Source: Plantago ovata (Eukaryota; Streptophyta; Magnoliopsida; Lamiales; Plantaginaceae). From it: a stretch of DNA of 64,000 nt. Where the stretch lies: positions 126,763,462 through 126,827,461 of the forward strand of contig CM051455.1 of assembly GCA_028274465.1 (NCBI GenBank), written 5' to 3'. How positions within the stretch are numbered: the stretch's first letter is position 1; each line of letters opens with the position of its first letter. Below, piece by piece: positions 1-12,203 of this stretch. The position numbers and the translations under genes are program-made. The notes under the pieces are model-generated. The model did not search any database, was not told the origin of the DNA, and saw only the letters and a list, made by a program, of their open reading frames with translations.

Positions 1-309
1 CTTTGTGGTCAATTAATACTTCTCTATTGTATGTTTAAATGTTCATAGCATGATAGCAAGTTGTAACCCATGGTTTGTCATGTCCACTAAGCTACCACCA
101 ACATCTTTCTCTATTTGATTTTATCTTCCTCTTGATAGTTTCTGATTTGCATGAGTGCTTGGTTTAATCACACAAACTTGCTTGTTGGTTGATTACAATT
201 GTTACGCACTAAACAAAGCTACGTTAGGTCCCAAGAGAACGACACTCGGGAACATCTTACCGCTGCACTAAATCTTTTGTGTAGTGAATAAGTGTTCTTT
301 GGCTACAAA
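1..309 (+). repeat. 3' part of the left LTR of Athila-like element B
   Basis: These bases match 11,397-11,704 in the right LTR of element B almost exactly. The stretch is therefore the end of B's left LTR, whose beginning lies left of the window. The LTR is broken at 309 by element A and resumes at 7,737. No gene is seen here. Confidence 0.85.
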
Positions 310-1626
310 TGATGAATGTGTATTTTACACTTTCATTCGAGTCTTTTTCACCTATTTTAGCTATCCTCTATGTTAATTTAGCTATATTTTAGTGCATTTT
401 ATTAGAATAGTGTCACGTTTCCCTTTAAATTTTATTTTACAGGTTTTGGTTGAAAATCGAGGATTTTCGGGCAATTATATTGAAGTTGACAAGGAATTGG
501 TGTTCCAGAAGCCTATTTGGAGTATCTGAAGGTTTCCGGATAGGATTTGGAGTCTATGGGTCGAATCTGGAGGTTAGAAGGCCACTAGAAGACAGAAACC
601 GAGTCCGAAAAGGAGAAGAAATCCAAAAATGCGTCGAAAACGCGGAATTCCGCGAGATTTTCTCTGGGGCTAACCGCCCCAGACGTGGGGCGAACCGCCC
701 CACACCGGACGAACCGCCCCGTGTGTGGGGCTAACCGCCCCACAGTATTTCGGGGCCTATATATAGTTGCTCAGATTTTTTCCGAAATTCATACTTTTCC
801 AGACCTACTTTCTTACCTCTCTCTGTAGTTTTAGGTAGGGACTTCCCAGAGCCTGTTCTGGGGGTCCGTATCTTAGGGGACTCTTTTTCATAGCAGTTTG
901 GAGCTCGTAGGATCGCAATTCTCCGGAGATTGACAACCTTCGGTAACTTTGTATCTTACAGTTTTATTCTACTTATTTTATTATATTCTTTCAACATGTT
1001 TTCTTCTATGATTTCTGTTGATTGCATGCCTATTATGAGTAGCTAAACTTATCGTTGGTGGTAGTATGTGAATTCTTAGCGAAGGGAAGATAATCATGCT
1101 AATGGCTATATCGCGCATTATACTCCGTGTCATTGCTTTATTTCGTTGATCAGGCACAGCCTAAATTCTCGTATGTTGTATTAATTATTATGCACAATTG
1201 GACCCTCGTCGACCTGTTCGCGAGTTTATCTTCGTATTGTTGAATAATTACGGAACACATTAGGACAATAGTGATTGACTTGTCAGACCAATTATCTTCG
1301 TAGTGCTTAATAATTGCAACAGGACACTAGATTGATTCAAAGATCTCCATGCAAGACCGAGGAATTTATGCATGATTATCGACCCGTTATGCTTTGAAGG
1401 ATCATACTATCACCAATCTCCATTATCTGTTAGAAAAACCCTTTGCTATCTGTCTGCTGTTTTTATATTCTAAATTAGATTTGATAAAGCTAGTTATAGT
1501 CCTGAGAGAACGACACTCGAGTCATTCTACTGCTACACTACGGTTTTCGTTGTAGTTGTGGATTGCCATTGGCTAATTAACAAATATTATTTGCTGAATT
1601 CGGAACCGACAAATCCGTGTTCGTCA
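310..1626 (+). repeat. 5' LTR of element A
   Basis: This 1.3-kb direct repeat pairs with 5,163-7,731 minus its nested insert. It contains a TATA box (CTATATATAG, 757-766) and, just upstream (about 664-743), a cluster of GC-rich units reading AACCGCCCC with matching GGGGC. The 5' LTR has one more such unit than the 3' LTR. It also holds the intact site (about 1,146-1,160) that shows where solo LTR D entered the other LTR. Confidence 0.9.
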
Positions 1627-1629
1627 AAT

Positions 1630-1647
1630 TGGCGCCGCTGCCGGGGA
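1630..1647 (+). other. Primer binding site of element A (tRNA-Asp type)
   Basis: TGGCGCCGCTGCCGGGGA begins 3 bases after the LTR end. From memory, this is the form complementary to the 3' end of plant tRNA-Asp, with one difference, as is usual for Athila elements. It fixes the element as plus-strand. Confidence 0.8.
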
Positions 1648-1780
1648 CTATACTCCTTTTTTCTGTTTAATTTGTTTATATTTTCAGCTTTCGATTCCTA
1701 ATTCTATTAGTTTTAGTTTTCCTATTTAATCTCTCTCTGATACTCCTTTCCAAGCTTGTCACAGATATTCAGGTCTTGTG

Positions 1781-3552
1781 ATGGCTCGCCCGCTTTTGAA
1801 ATCATGGGTTCAACCCAACAAAGCACTGATGAAAGGTCCGGCTATTGTTCTTTCTGCTGCAACTCGAGATTTGGAAATCAAAAGTTGCATGTACCAGCAA
1901 CTCCCGAGGTTCTATGGGATGGCTAGGGAAGATGTTATGGGATACCTGAATGATATTGACGATTTTATCAACAATCTTCCAAGGCCCGGAGCAGGGATAA
2001 CGGAGATGAGCTAAGGATGAAGGTTTTTGCTATGGGGCTTGGTGATAAAGCCAAGGCATGGTTAGGCTCTCTGGAAGCCGGATCACTAGACACCTGGGAC
2101 AAGGTGTATTCTGCTTTTATGGAGAAATACTTTCCTCACACATTGACTACCGCGCTTAAGGCGCAAATCACAGGATTCAAACAGGACTATAATGAGACCA
2201 TCTACACCGCTTTCGAGAGGTTCAAGGACCTCATACACAAGTGTCCACACCATGGTTTTGGGCTTCCTGATCTTCTCCAGCACTTCTACAATGGACTCAC
2301 ATATGAGAGTCAACAGGTGGTGGATTTCCAATGCCGTGGTACTATCTGGGAAGAGACCGCCGAGGATGTATGGGCGTGTTTTGAAAGGCTTGCTAAAGGA
2401 TCTCAATCCAAAGATCCAAGAGCAATGGTTAGAAGGTGTGGACCTGAGGCCCCACCAAACCAGGAGATCCCAATGCATGAAGTGAATGGTGTGAGTGGCG
2501 ATAGGTTCGAAGGTTTCGCCAATCAGATGAGGCAAGCTCTAAGTGGCCTAATCGGAACTTCTCTCTCCAACGAGGTATGTAGGGTGTGCAAGAATTATGG
2601 GCATGGGGCTCATATGTGTAGATCAGATCTAGCACGAGAAGATGTTCACTTGGGAAACAGTAGTAATCCTACTCCTAAGGATGAAGCATCTACATCCAAG
2701 TCAGCAACTCTCTTGGATAATTTACAGAAATTGGTGGATTTCACCCAAGTGTTTTTGAAGAGATACGAGGAGGATTCGGCAAAGATCAATGCTCGTCTGG
2801 GTCAATTGGAAGCTAGAGCTAGTAGAGAGCAGGGGAAGTTACATAGCGGCACTGAGAGGTCCATGTCGATCAACTTGGTGGGAGATCAACCGGTGGAAAT
2901 CACCATTAAGCAAGTTGCTAAGTGCGAGTGTTACAAGGATGAAGAGCCTCCACTAGCCAAGGAAGAAGAGAAGGACCTTGGTACTGATGAGAGTGGAAAG
3001 AAGCAAGACAATCCCGAGCCACTCCCTCAAAGTTTCAATGTTAAGGTCGGAATTGGCGAACTTGAAGATGTCCGTGCCACACTAGACACGGTATCTTACT
3101 CGAACGTGCTCCCTTTGAATGTGTTTGAGAAGAGTAACCTTGGAAAACTATCTGACCATAGGGCTATTGTGCAACTGGCGGATGGATCCTTTGTGAGACC
3201 CGAAGGCGTTGTGAAAAATGTGTTGGTCAAGATTGGGGAAGCATCTGTATACACCAATTCTGTAGTTATGCCGGCGTCTGCACCTGGGACGTGGGATGTC
3301 ATTCTCTTGGGACGTACGTTCTTGACTAAGCTACGCTCCGTGATGGACATCTGCCAAAGAACTTGCACTATTGAAGTGGATGGCAAGCAACATGTGTTGC
3401 AAGCCATATCTGATCCACCTGATCCGCCTGATAATTCTTTCACTACTCACTACTGTGGTCTTGCAGTCTATATTCTTTCTTATTCACAGGTTCGTGGCAT
3501 GGAGAGGAGATCGAAGAAGGGGAAGTCTAGTACCCGCAGAAAGAAGAGATAG
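1781..3552 (+). pseudogene. gag-protease reading frame of element A, frameshifted and protease-mutant
   Basis: The frame opens at an ATG (MARPLLKSW) and shifts frame near 1,999, where one base present in copy C is missing. It continues as a 511-residue frame from 2,017. That part holds an Athila-type gag capsid region (residues about 1-150, with KYFPHTLTTALK and RFKDLIHKCPHHG), a zinc knuckle CX2CX4HX4C (about residues 188-201) and a retropepsin-like domain (about residues 345-460, with LLGRTFL near its end). The protease active site reads DTV where copy C has DTG, so it should be inactive. Translation stops shortly after the protease and no polymerase follows. This is a decayed structural gene whose product would form virus-like particles. 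Confidence 0.85.
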
Positions 3553-5162
3553 GCGCGGACAGGAGTCGAGTCAAAGACTTTAAACAATGGCGCTATCCGG
3601 GAGGCAACCCGGAGATTTTATCGCTTTCTTTAATCGCTTTCTTTACCGCTTTAGATTTTATCTCACGAGTTTGATTGAGTATTATAGGTCACTTATACAA
3701 GCATTATCTCTCACCTTGGATCCACTTTCGACGTTCGAGACGAGCGACGACGTTCAGGTTTGGGGAGGAGGTTATCGCTGGATATCTCTATACTTATCTT
3801 GCTTATGATAAACTCGTGAAATTTTTTGCATTTGCACGTTTACTGCTTTCCTAGGATAGTCTTGCATGTTTATATGGAGTTTATTGCCGAATTTTTTGAA
3901 CTTTTTTATTGGATAGATCAACCAACTATGTCATTAATCGTATGCTTCATCTCTATGAATTTGTTTGAGGTTTTTCTCGCTTGGCTTGTCACATTTATGT
4001 TTGCACTTAGTTGAGCTTGGTAGTCTCGACATCACTTAGTGGTGTTTTCTTTACTGTGGTTCACGAAGGCCTTTATAATAGGATGATGCATGTTAGGATC
4101 TTATGGTTGTTTTCCCGAGTAATTATGTACCTAAGAGGCAACAAGTCTTCACCTTGCTTTGAGATTGCTAAATGCCTAGGAAGGAGGTAGTGTGAGGTTG
4201 TGTGATCCTTTGTTTATAACCTATTCTTCCGAATAGGTTTGGGGAGGGGGTTACACCATCATTAGACTTGTTTTCATTTTCATTTCCGTTCCGTGAGTTT
4301 ATTTTTCCTTTTCCGTAAATTTTGTACTCCAACCTATTCTTTCGAATAGGTTTGGGGAAGTCGTGTGAGTCATTTTGTTTCTCTTTTTGTTACACTACTG
4401 CTAGCTAGAAAAAAAATCGAAAAAAAAGAAAGAAAGAAAAATTCCAGAAAAAAAAGAAGAGAAAAAGAAAAAGCAAAAAATCTGGAAATAAAAAAAGAAA
4501 AAAAAGAAAAGACCCCAAAAAAGCAAAAGAAGGGCCCAAAAAAGAAAGCCAAATAGCAGTTTAGCAAAGTGTTGAGTCTCATTTTCAATTCTTGTAATGT
4601 TCGTAATCGTGTTTGTAATTTTCTATTTTTTGTCTTTTGTTCTTGAGTGTCATCTGTTCTAGACCACCCTCGTCCTGCCATTCAGGAAGTGGTGAATAGC
4701 TTAAGACTTTACTTTAGAGGTGGGTAGAATAGGGGAGTGTTATCTTTTATAGGGAACCCTCCTTCATTTGATGAGAGCCAGTACTGGTTCGACCTCTTTG
4801 AGGAAAAGTCTTAACATGGTGGAACAGAAGTAAGTCCTCAGTTTCATAGGCACGGGACAACCATTCGTATCTTAGCATGCTTCATTACGTCGTCACTGAC
4901 TAGGTCCAGGTAGAGAATGTTACGAGAGACTATCTTGTCTTGACATAAGTGCTTATGTGGATGTGTATAGGTCAATCGAGGTATTCTTCAACCTATATTC
5001 ATGCTTTGATTTATATGGTTTTTGTTCATATGTTTTTTGGTAGATTCAGTAGATTAGTTCATTTTATTTGGCATGAGACTCCATTTTGTGTCTTGCATTG
5101 TTTTTTGCATTAGAGTCTAGCTTAGTTGCTTGAGGACAAGCAAAGGTTCGGTTTGGGGAGTT
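3553..5162 (+). other. Long 3' noncoding region and polypurine tract of element A
   Basis: No credible gene lies here; the short frames come from a purine-rich stretch (4,408-4,556). The region aligns block by block with 8,256-10,251 in B and 17,393-19,309 in C. It holds polypurine-like motifs GGTTTGGGGAG at 3,757, about 4,237 and about 4,347. The last two follow a hairpin of the form CCTATTC..GAATAGG. The true polypurine tract (5,150-5,160) sits two bases before the right LTR. The blocks around 4,020-4,190 and 4,650-4,920 are also strongly conserved among the three elements. Confidence 0.75.
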
Positions 5163-7731
5163 TGATGAATGTGTATTTTACACTTTCATTCGAGTCTTTT
5201 TCACCTATTTTAGCTATCCTCTATGTTAATTTAGCTATATTTTAGTGCATTATATTAGAATAGTGTCACGTTTCCCTTTAGATTTTATTTTACAGGTTTT
5301 GGTTGAAAATCGAGGATTTCCGGGCAATTATATTGAAGTTGACAAGGAATTGGTGTTCAAGAAGCCTATTTGGAGTATCTGAAGGTTTCCGGATAGGATT
5401 TGGAGTCTATGGGTCGAATCTGGAGGTTAGAAGGCCACTAGAAGACAGAAACCGAGTCCGAAAAGGAGAAGAAATCCAAAAACGCGTCGAAAACGAGGAA
5501 TTCCGCGAGATTTTCTCTGGGGCTAACCGCCCCAGACGTGGGGCGAACCGCCCCGTGTGTGGGGCTAACCGCCCCACAGTATTTCGGGGCCTATATATAG
5601 TTGCTCAGATTTTCTCCGAAATTCATACTTTTCCAGACCTACTTTCTCACCTCTCTCTGTAGTTTTAGGTAGGGACTTCCCAGAGCCTGTTCTGGGGGTC
5701 CGTAGCTTAGGGGACTCTTTTTCATAGCAGTTTGGAGCTCGTAGGATCGCAATTCTCCGGAGATTGACAACCTTCGGTAACTTTGTATCTTACAGTTTTA
5801 TTCTACTTATTTTATTATATTCTTTCAACATGTTTTCTTCTATGATTTCTGTTGATTGCATGCCTATTACGAGTAGCTAAACTTATCGTTGGTGGTAGTA
5901 CGTGAATTCTTAGCGAAGGGAAGATAATCATGCTAATGGCTATATCGCGCATTATACTCCGTGTCATTGCTTTATTTCGTTGATCAGGTGATGAACGTGT
6001 CAGATTCAGTCAAATAAATTTGTAATAAGCCAAAGGCAATCCACAACTACAACGAAAACCGTAGTGTAGCAGTAGAATGACTCGAGTGTCGTTCTCTCAG
6101 GACTATAACTAGCTTTATCTATTTAATCAAGAAAATATAAAACAGCAGATAGAAAGCAATAGGGGGTTTTCAAGCAGATAATGGAGGTTGGTGATAGTAT
6201 GGTTCTTCTTAACATAATGGGTCGATAATCATGCATAAATTCCTCGGTCTTGCATAGAGATCTTTGAATGAATCTTGGGTCCTGTTGTAAGTATTGTGCA
6301 CTACGAAGATAATATGGGTCTGACCTGTCAACAACTAATGTCCTATTGTGTTCCGTAATCATTCAACACTACGAAGATAATTTGGTCTGATTGGCCGACA
6401 AGTGTCCTAGTGTGCATAATGATCAATACAACATACGAGAATTTTGGTGTTCAACTCATCAACGAAATAAAGCAATGACACGGAGTATAATGCGCGATAT
6501 AGCCATTAGCATGATTATCTTTCCTCGCTAAGAATTCACATACTACCACCAACGATAAATTTAGCTACTCATAATGTGCATGCAATCAATAGCAATCATA
6601 GAAGAAAACATATTGAAAGAATATAAAATAAGTAGATAAAAGTTGTAAGATACAAAGTTACCGAAGGTTGTCAATCTCCGGATGATTGCGATCCTACGCA
6701 CTCCAATCTGCTATGAAAAAGTATCCCCTAAGCCATGGAACTCCCAGGACAGGCCCCGGGAAGTTCCTACCTAAAACTATTGAGAGAGGTGAGAAAGTAG
6801 GCTTGGAAAGATCTGATTTCGGAGAGAAAACTCGCAACTATATATAGGCCCGGAAATTGCCCGCGGCGGTTCGCCCGAGGCACGGGGCAGTTCGCCCCAC
6901 AGTGTAAACGCCGAATTTTCGCGTTTTCGACGCGGTTTTGGATTTCTTCACCTTTTCGGACTCGGTTTATGACTTCTAGTAGCCTTCTAACCTCCAGATT
7001 CGGCCCCTAGACTCCAAATCCTATCCGGAAACCTTCAGATACTCCAAATATGCTTCTGGAACACCAATTCCTTGTAGACTTTAATATAATTGCCCGTAAA
7101 TCTACGAATTTCAACCAAAACCTGTAAAATAAAATCTAAAGGGAAACGTGACACTATTCTAATAAAATGTACTAAAATATAGCTAAATTAACATAGAGGA
7201 TAGCTAAATTAGGTGAAAAAAACTCGAATGAAAGTGTAAAATACACATTCATCATCAGGCACAACCTAAATTCTCGTATGTTGTATTAATTATTATGCAC
7301 AATTGGACCCTCGTCGACCTGTTCGCGAGTTTATCTTCGTAGTGTTGAATAATTACGGAACACATTAGGACAATAGTGATTGACTTGTCAGACCAATTAT
7401 CTTCGTAGTGCTTAATAATTGCAACAGGACACTAGATTGATTCAAAGATCTCCATGCAAGACCGAGGAATTTATGCATGATTATCGACCCGTTATGCTTT
7501 GAAGGATCATACTATCACCAATCTCCATTATCTGTTAGAAAAACCCTTTGCTATCTGTCTGCTGTTTTTATATTCTAAATTAGATTTGATAAAGCTAGTT
7601 ATAGTCCTGAGAGAACGACACTCGAGTCATTCTACTGCTACACTACGGTTTTCGTTGTAGTTGTGGATTGCCTTTGGCTAATTAACAAATATTATTTGCT
7701 GAATTTGGAACCGACAAACCCGTGTTCGTCA
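5163..7731 (+). repeat. 3' LTR of element A, split by solo LTR D
   Basis: The direct repeat of 310-1,626 is interrupted at 5,988 by 1,266 bp plus a TCAGG duplication and resumes at 7,260. A second TATA box lies at about 5,590. The upstream GC-rich cluster has one 19-bp unit fewer than the 5' LTR, so the two LTRs are not identical in structure. Confidence 0.9.
5989..7254 (-). mobile_element. Solo LTR D of the A/C family, inverted, with TCAGG target duplication
   Basis: Read on the minus strand, it begins TGATGAATGTG and ends ACACGTTCATCA, the same ends as the LTRs of A and C. It is flanked by TCAGG at 5,984-5,988 and 7,255-7,259. The undisturbed site is present at about 1,149-1,155 in A's other LTR. 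There is no internal sequence, so the element was reduced to one LTR by recombination. It has its own version of the GC-rich cluster (about 6,855-6,900). The single ORF-like stretch inside (6,123-6,362) is noncoding LTR. Confidence 0.93.
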
Positions 7732-7763
7732 ACAAACAAATTTAATTGGTGAAAATACGACAT

Positions 7764-8255
7764 GGTATATTGGCTACATTGGACACAAGAGCTGGAGTCA
7801 ATGTCTTGCCGATGAATGTGTATGAAGAATCCCGGTTGACTGGTTTGAAGTCTATGAAAGCTATGGTTCAACTTGCTGATGGGTCTATGAGGAGACCTTT
7901 GGGAGTTCTCGAAGACTTGGTTATTAGAGTTGCCGGTGTTGAGGTGAAGACGAGCTTCATAGTTATGCCGACTTCGGAAGTCAATCTTAAGGATGTGGTC
8001 CTGTTGGGAAGAGCCTTCATCAATAAGGTGCACATGGTGATTGACATGTACCGTCGTACATGTAGTTTTGAGGTAGATGGCAAGCGACACATGTTGCGAG
8101 CCATTGTTAATTCATGTGTTGAGAAGACTTGCACTAACAAACTTATAGGATACTTTGGTCCTCTATTCCTTCATTCAAATGTGCAGGGATTTCACCGATT
8201 AAAGAGGGCATTGATGGGGAAGTCTAGTACCCAATATGAATTCAACCCCAATTGA
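7764..8255 (+). pseudogene. Retropepsin-like protease remnant of element B
   Basis: The frame is open across the LTR-internal junction and encodes the C-terminal part of a gag-protease protein of the A/C type. It keeps NVLPMNVYEE, MVQLADGSM, VVLLGRAFI and CSFEVDGKRH, which correspond to the same blocks in A and C. The active site reads DTR instead of DTG, a second independent loss of the catalytic glycine. Everything N-terminal (capsid, zinc knuckle) is deleted. It is unlikely to make anything functional. Confidence 0.75.
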
Positions 8256-10251
8256 GCCTTGAAGAGTCGAGCCAACGACGTGTAAACAAAGGCGCATCTC
8301 GGGAGGCAACCCGAGGTAGTAAGTGTTTTGCATTTAGTTAGCTTTCTTTGTGTTTGTAGTTGTGGCCTGTGTGCCTTTTGTCGTGATTAGTATAGTCTAG
8401 TTTTTGTCTTGGTGCCTTAGGTGATTTAAGATAGGAAAAAACGTTGAAAATCTGGAAACAGAGCCAAGCGAAGCGCTTGGAAGGGCCAAGCGGCCCACTT
8501 GAATTTTCAGAAAGTTACAAAACTTTCTGGAAATTCAAGCGGAGCGCTTGGAACCTCCCAAGCGCTCCGCTTACCAAGCGGTCCGCCTGGACCCTGTACC
8601 CCAGATTTTTCTCGTTTTTTCCATTCTTATCACCTTTGCGCACCCGTTTTCACTTGTTTCTTGAGCCCTTTCAGATACTACTCTTCTATAGGAGTTGGAC
8701 ATGAACCTTATTCAGGGAAGTGTACTTTCAATCCAATTTTTTCTTTCTAATCAACTTTTCTTTACTTAAGGACGAGCAAAAGTTTAGGTTTTGGGAGGGG
8801 TCATTGGATTTTCAGTACTATGTGCTCTTTTGGTTTCGTACATGCCTGTTGTCAGCTCAAGTTCTTGTGATTTGTCGTGTTTTTCAGTTTTTGCATGCAT
8901 ATCATCCCTAGATTAGTTGTTGCACGTTGTTGTATGTGGAGTTTATTGCCAAGTCTTTTGAACTTTTTTATTGAGTAGACTAAGTGTTTATGACCATTGA
9001 TCATATGTTGCATCACTTTGCAAGTAGTTTGAGGCTTGTCTCGCTTGGTTTGTCACATTCGCATATGCACTAGTTAAGCTTAGTAGTCTCGACATCACCT
9101 TGAGTGGTGTTTCTTCTGCTGCGGTTCACGATGGCCTTATGAAATGATGCACGTTTGAGTCTATGGTTGTAACCCGTGTAATTATGTACGTAAGAGGCGA
9201 CAAGTTCTTCACCTCGATTAGAGATTTCCAAATGCCTAGGAAGGAGGTAGTGTGAGGTGTGTGATTCCTTGTAGTAGACCTATTCTATCAAATAGGTTTG
9301 GGGAGGGGGTTGCTTCGTTATACTTGTCTTTCGTCTTTGAGTCGTTGTAAAGTTTTCTTTTTCTTTTTCTTTTTGTTTTGTGTCCCAACCTATTTTTTCG
9401 AATAGGTTTGGGGAGGTGTCTTTGTAAAAGAGTCTTTCCTTTTTCTTTTTCGTCTTTGTGCTCAAACCTATTCTTTCGAATAGGTTTGGGGAGGTGTTTT
9501 TGACACTTAGTACTGCTGCTTGCCCCTATATAAAAAAAAAAGAAAGAGAAAAAGAAAAGAAGAAGAAAAGAAAAAGAAATAAAAAAAAAAGAGAAAAGAA
9601 AAAAAAAAAAAAGGGAAATAAAGAATAAGACCCAATAGCAAAAGAAGGGTCGTTGCAAGCCAAAAGCAGTCTCGTAGTGTCAAGTGTCATGTAAATATTT
9701 TGTCCTTGTGAAGTATCGAGTTGTAAATTCTATCTTTTGTTTCGTGTCGCCTTTGTCCAAGGCCTGTTCTTGACCACCCTCGTATTGCTATTCAAGAAGT
9801 GGTTGAATGAGATTCGTTCTTTGAGAGTTTGGGTAGAATAGGGGAGTGTGTCTTCTTTTTCTAGGGAACCCTCCTTCGTTTGATGAGAGCCAGTATTGGT
9901 TCGCCCTCTTTTGAGGAAAAGTCTCGCTTGGTAAACAGTAGTAAGCCCTCGGTTTCATAGGCACGGGCCAATTGTAGTATGATAATGTGAATCATTGTGT
10001 CGTCACTGACCAGGTCCAGGTAGAAGATGTTACGAGAGACTCCTTTGCTTAACCAAGTGCACATGAGAATGTGTATATTCGCAATCGACGCATTCTTCAA
10101 CCTACTTGCATGTCATGCTCATTTGGTTTTGTTCATAAGCATTTGGTAGATTCAATAGATTATTTCACTTTACTTGGCATGAGACTCCTTTTGTGTTGCA
10201 TTTAGGTTAGTTTGTTGCTTGAGGACAAGCAAAGGTTTGGTTTGGGGAGTT
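8256..10251 (+). other. 3' noncoding region and polypurine tract of element B
   Basis: No gene is seen. A cluster of short palindromic units, AAGCG or AGCGCTTGG type, lies at 8,466-8,592. Polypurine-like motifs occur at 8,787, 9,295, about 9,404 and about 9,482. The last three follow CCTATTC..GAATAGG hairpins. A purine-rich run lies at 9,530-9,615. The functional tract (10,240-10,250) directly precedes the right LTR. Conserved blocks match A and C. Confidence 0.72.
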
Positions 10252-11732
10252 TGATGAACGTATTTTTGACGCGTTCATCTTGTCTTTTTTACCTTCGTTT
10301 GCTATCTTTTAGCCTTGTTTTTTGGTTAGTTTTGTAGAATAGTGTCACGTTTTGTGTTTTCTGCATTTTCAGGCACTTAGGTACGAAACGGTGTTTTTGC
10401 AGCTAAAAACGAAGCATTTTGGATGAAAAATGACCCCGTTGAAGTTCCTTGATCTCCGTGGATATTTTCGTGAGTGTCCTTAGTTCGAGTTAAGCCAATA
10501 ATCACATTTTTGAGAACTTATCCTTACCTTGGAAGCAAATTCAAAAGTTCGGGTGGAAGTTTTGGAGTCGTTCAAGTGTTTATGATTGACACAGCCTAGC
10601 CATTTGGGCCATAACTTTTTCACACAGCATTGTATTGACCTCAAACCAACTTCCACGCGTAGCTAACTCAAATAGATATCCAACGGTATATTGCACGCTC
10701 TGATCCGACATCGTATGAGCCCTGTAGAGCGAGTTAAAGTCAGGCGGAAATTCTGGGCAGATTCACTGGAATTCCAGGCGAAGCGCTTGGCCCCTGTCAA
10801 GCCCTTCGCTTGCCAAGCTAAGCGCTTGACAGAAGCCAAGCCCTTCACTTGGACTCAGATCCAGATCGCGATTTTGGCATTAAAACTCGATTTTCAGTTA
10901 TTTTTTCTGATTCCTTTCACTTTGTAATTGCTTGGGAGAGCTCTTTGAAGCTCCATAGCTCAGACCCATTATCTAGAGGCTTGACTATCATCAAGAAAGA
11001 CGTGATTACATCCAATTTCATCTTCATTGTATCTTGATCCGTGAGATTTGGGCATTCCACCGTCTCGTGACAATCGGTGGTAACTTGTATCAATTCTCCT
11101 TATTTTGATTCTGATTATGAATGTTTGTTATTGTTATTCATATATGATGTTGTTTGTTTCAAGATCCGTTATGAGTAGCTAATTCACGATTGTTGGTGGT
11201 AGAATGTGGACATGATAGCTAGGGTTATGATTATGCTTGTTGTGCTTTGAACCATTGCGTAAGATCTAAAGTAGCCAATTACAAATCTTCAAATACAAGG
11301 TAGTGACAGCCCTTATGGTCACTTAATACTTCTAGATCGTCCATACAATTGGGAGTAGCCAATTCCGTATTTTCGAATGCAAAGCATGTGACAACTTTGT
11401 GGTCAATTAATACTTCTCTATTGTATGTTTAAATGTTCATAGCATGATAGCAAGTTGTAACCCATGGTTTTTCATGTCCACTAAGCTACCACCAACATCT
11501 TTCTCTATTTGATTTTATCTTCCTCTTGATAGTTTCTGATTTGCATGAGTGCTTGGTTTAATCACACAAACTTGCTTGTTGGTTGATTACAATTGTTACG
11601 CACTAAACAAAGCTACGTTAGGTCCCAAGAGAACGACACTTGGGAACATCTTACCGCTGCACTAAATCTTTTGTGTAGTGAATAAGTGTTCTTTGGCTAC
11701 AAACAAATTTAATTGGTGAAAAAACGACATCA
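10252..11732 (+). repeat. 3' LTR of element B
   Basis: It begins TGATGAACG right after the polypurine tract and ends CGACATCA, giving TGATG..CATCA termini. Its last 300 bases equal window positions 1-309 plus 7,737-7,763. It contains an AAGCG-type GC cluster at about 10,770-10,855. At 11,694-11,720 it preserves the unoccupied version of the site where A inserted. Confidence 0.88.
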
Positions 11733-11792
11733 TCAGGGACACTTGTCCTTCCCTGACCAAGTGCTAATAGCGACGGATAGAGTCATCCGTCG

Positions 11793-11888
<96 letters not shown>

Positions 11889-11957
11889 TGTATGTATGTA
11901 TGTATGTATGTATGTATGTATGTATGTATGTATGTATGTATGTATGTATATATATAT
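11793..11957. repeat. (TA)n-(TGTA)n microsatellite
   Basis: About 65 bases of alternating TA run into about 100 bases of TGTA tetramers and then short TATATA. The long reading frame across it (alternating Y-I and M-Y-V-C) is a by-product of the repeat, not a gene. The tract lies inside the CACTA element. Confidence 0.97.
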
Positions 11958-12203
11958 TTTTTTATTTTATTTCTGTTATTGTTTTCAAATAATGTTTGTT
12001 ATTCGAGTTAAAATTGAATGCGCCAGAGATTTATGTTTGATGATTGACGGTACGAAACTATAAATTTCATTCAACAAACTAAAATTGTACATACATAAAT
12101 ACTAAAATGTACGAACATAAACATAAAAAACGAGCATCTCAAAATGTACGGAGATGCAATCCTACAATGTACGGACATAAACTAAAAATACCAAAATTAC
12201 TAT

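Larger units (their letters stand above)
310..7731 (+). mobile_element. Athila-like LTR retrotransposon A (gag-protease only), complete with target duplication
   Basis: The element starts TGATGAATG and ends GTTCGTCA. It is flanked by the 5-bp target duplication ACAAA (305-309 and 7,732-7,736). The unoccupied site survives in the paralogous LTR at about 11,694-11,720, where the flanks are contiguous. Layout: LTR 310-1,626, primer binding site at 1,630, gag plus protease 1,781-3,552, long 3' noncoding region, polypurine tract at 5,150, right LTR 5,163-7,731 carrying nested solo LTR D. The gag resembles the Athila branch of Ty3/gypsy. There is no reverse transcriptase, RNase H or integrase, so the copy could only move in trans. 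The absence is shared with B and C, so it looks ancestral rather than a private deletion. Confidence 0.9.
7737..11732 (+). mobile_element. Athila-like element B, internally deleted (left LTR broken by A)
   Basis: The left LTR tail is 1-309 plus 7,737-7,763. Homology to the right LTR then stops and runs straight into protease sequence. The last bases of the left LTR, the primer binding site and all of gag have been deleted. The remainder is a protease remnant, a 3' noncoding region, a polypurine tract (10,240-10,250) and the right LTR (10,252-11,732). B is a diverged subfamily relative to A and C. Its GC-rich motif is AAGCGNNNCGCTTGG-like rather than GGGGCG-based. After the right LTR the sequence continues as CACTA element DNA, so B appears inserted in that transposon. 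Confidence 0.8.

Noticed and set aside
2086..2535. A 149-residue minus-strand frame (also 15,926-16,375)
   Set aside because: It is the antisense shadow of gag, and it recurs only because gag is conserved between A and C.
4365..4681. Lysine-rich and phenylalanine-rich frames on both strands
   Set aside because: They come from a purine-rich noncoding run in the 3' region of element A; similar runs in B and C give the same artefact.
11713..12063. A 116-residue frame rich in alternating Y-I and M-Y-V-C
   Set aside because: It is the translation of the TA/TGTA microsatellite.
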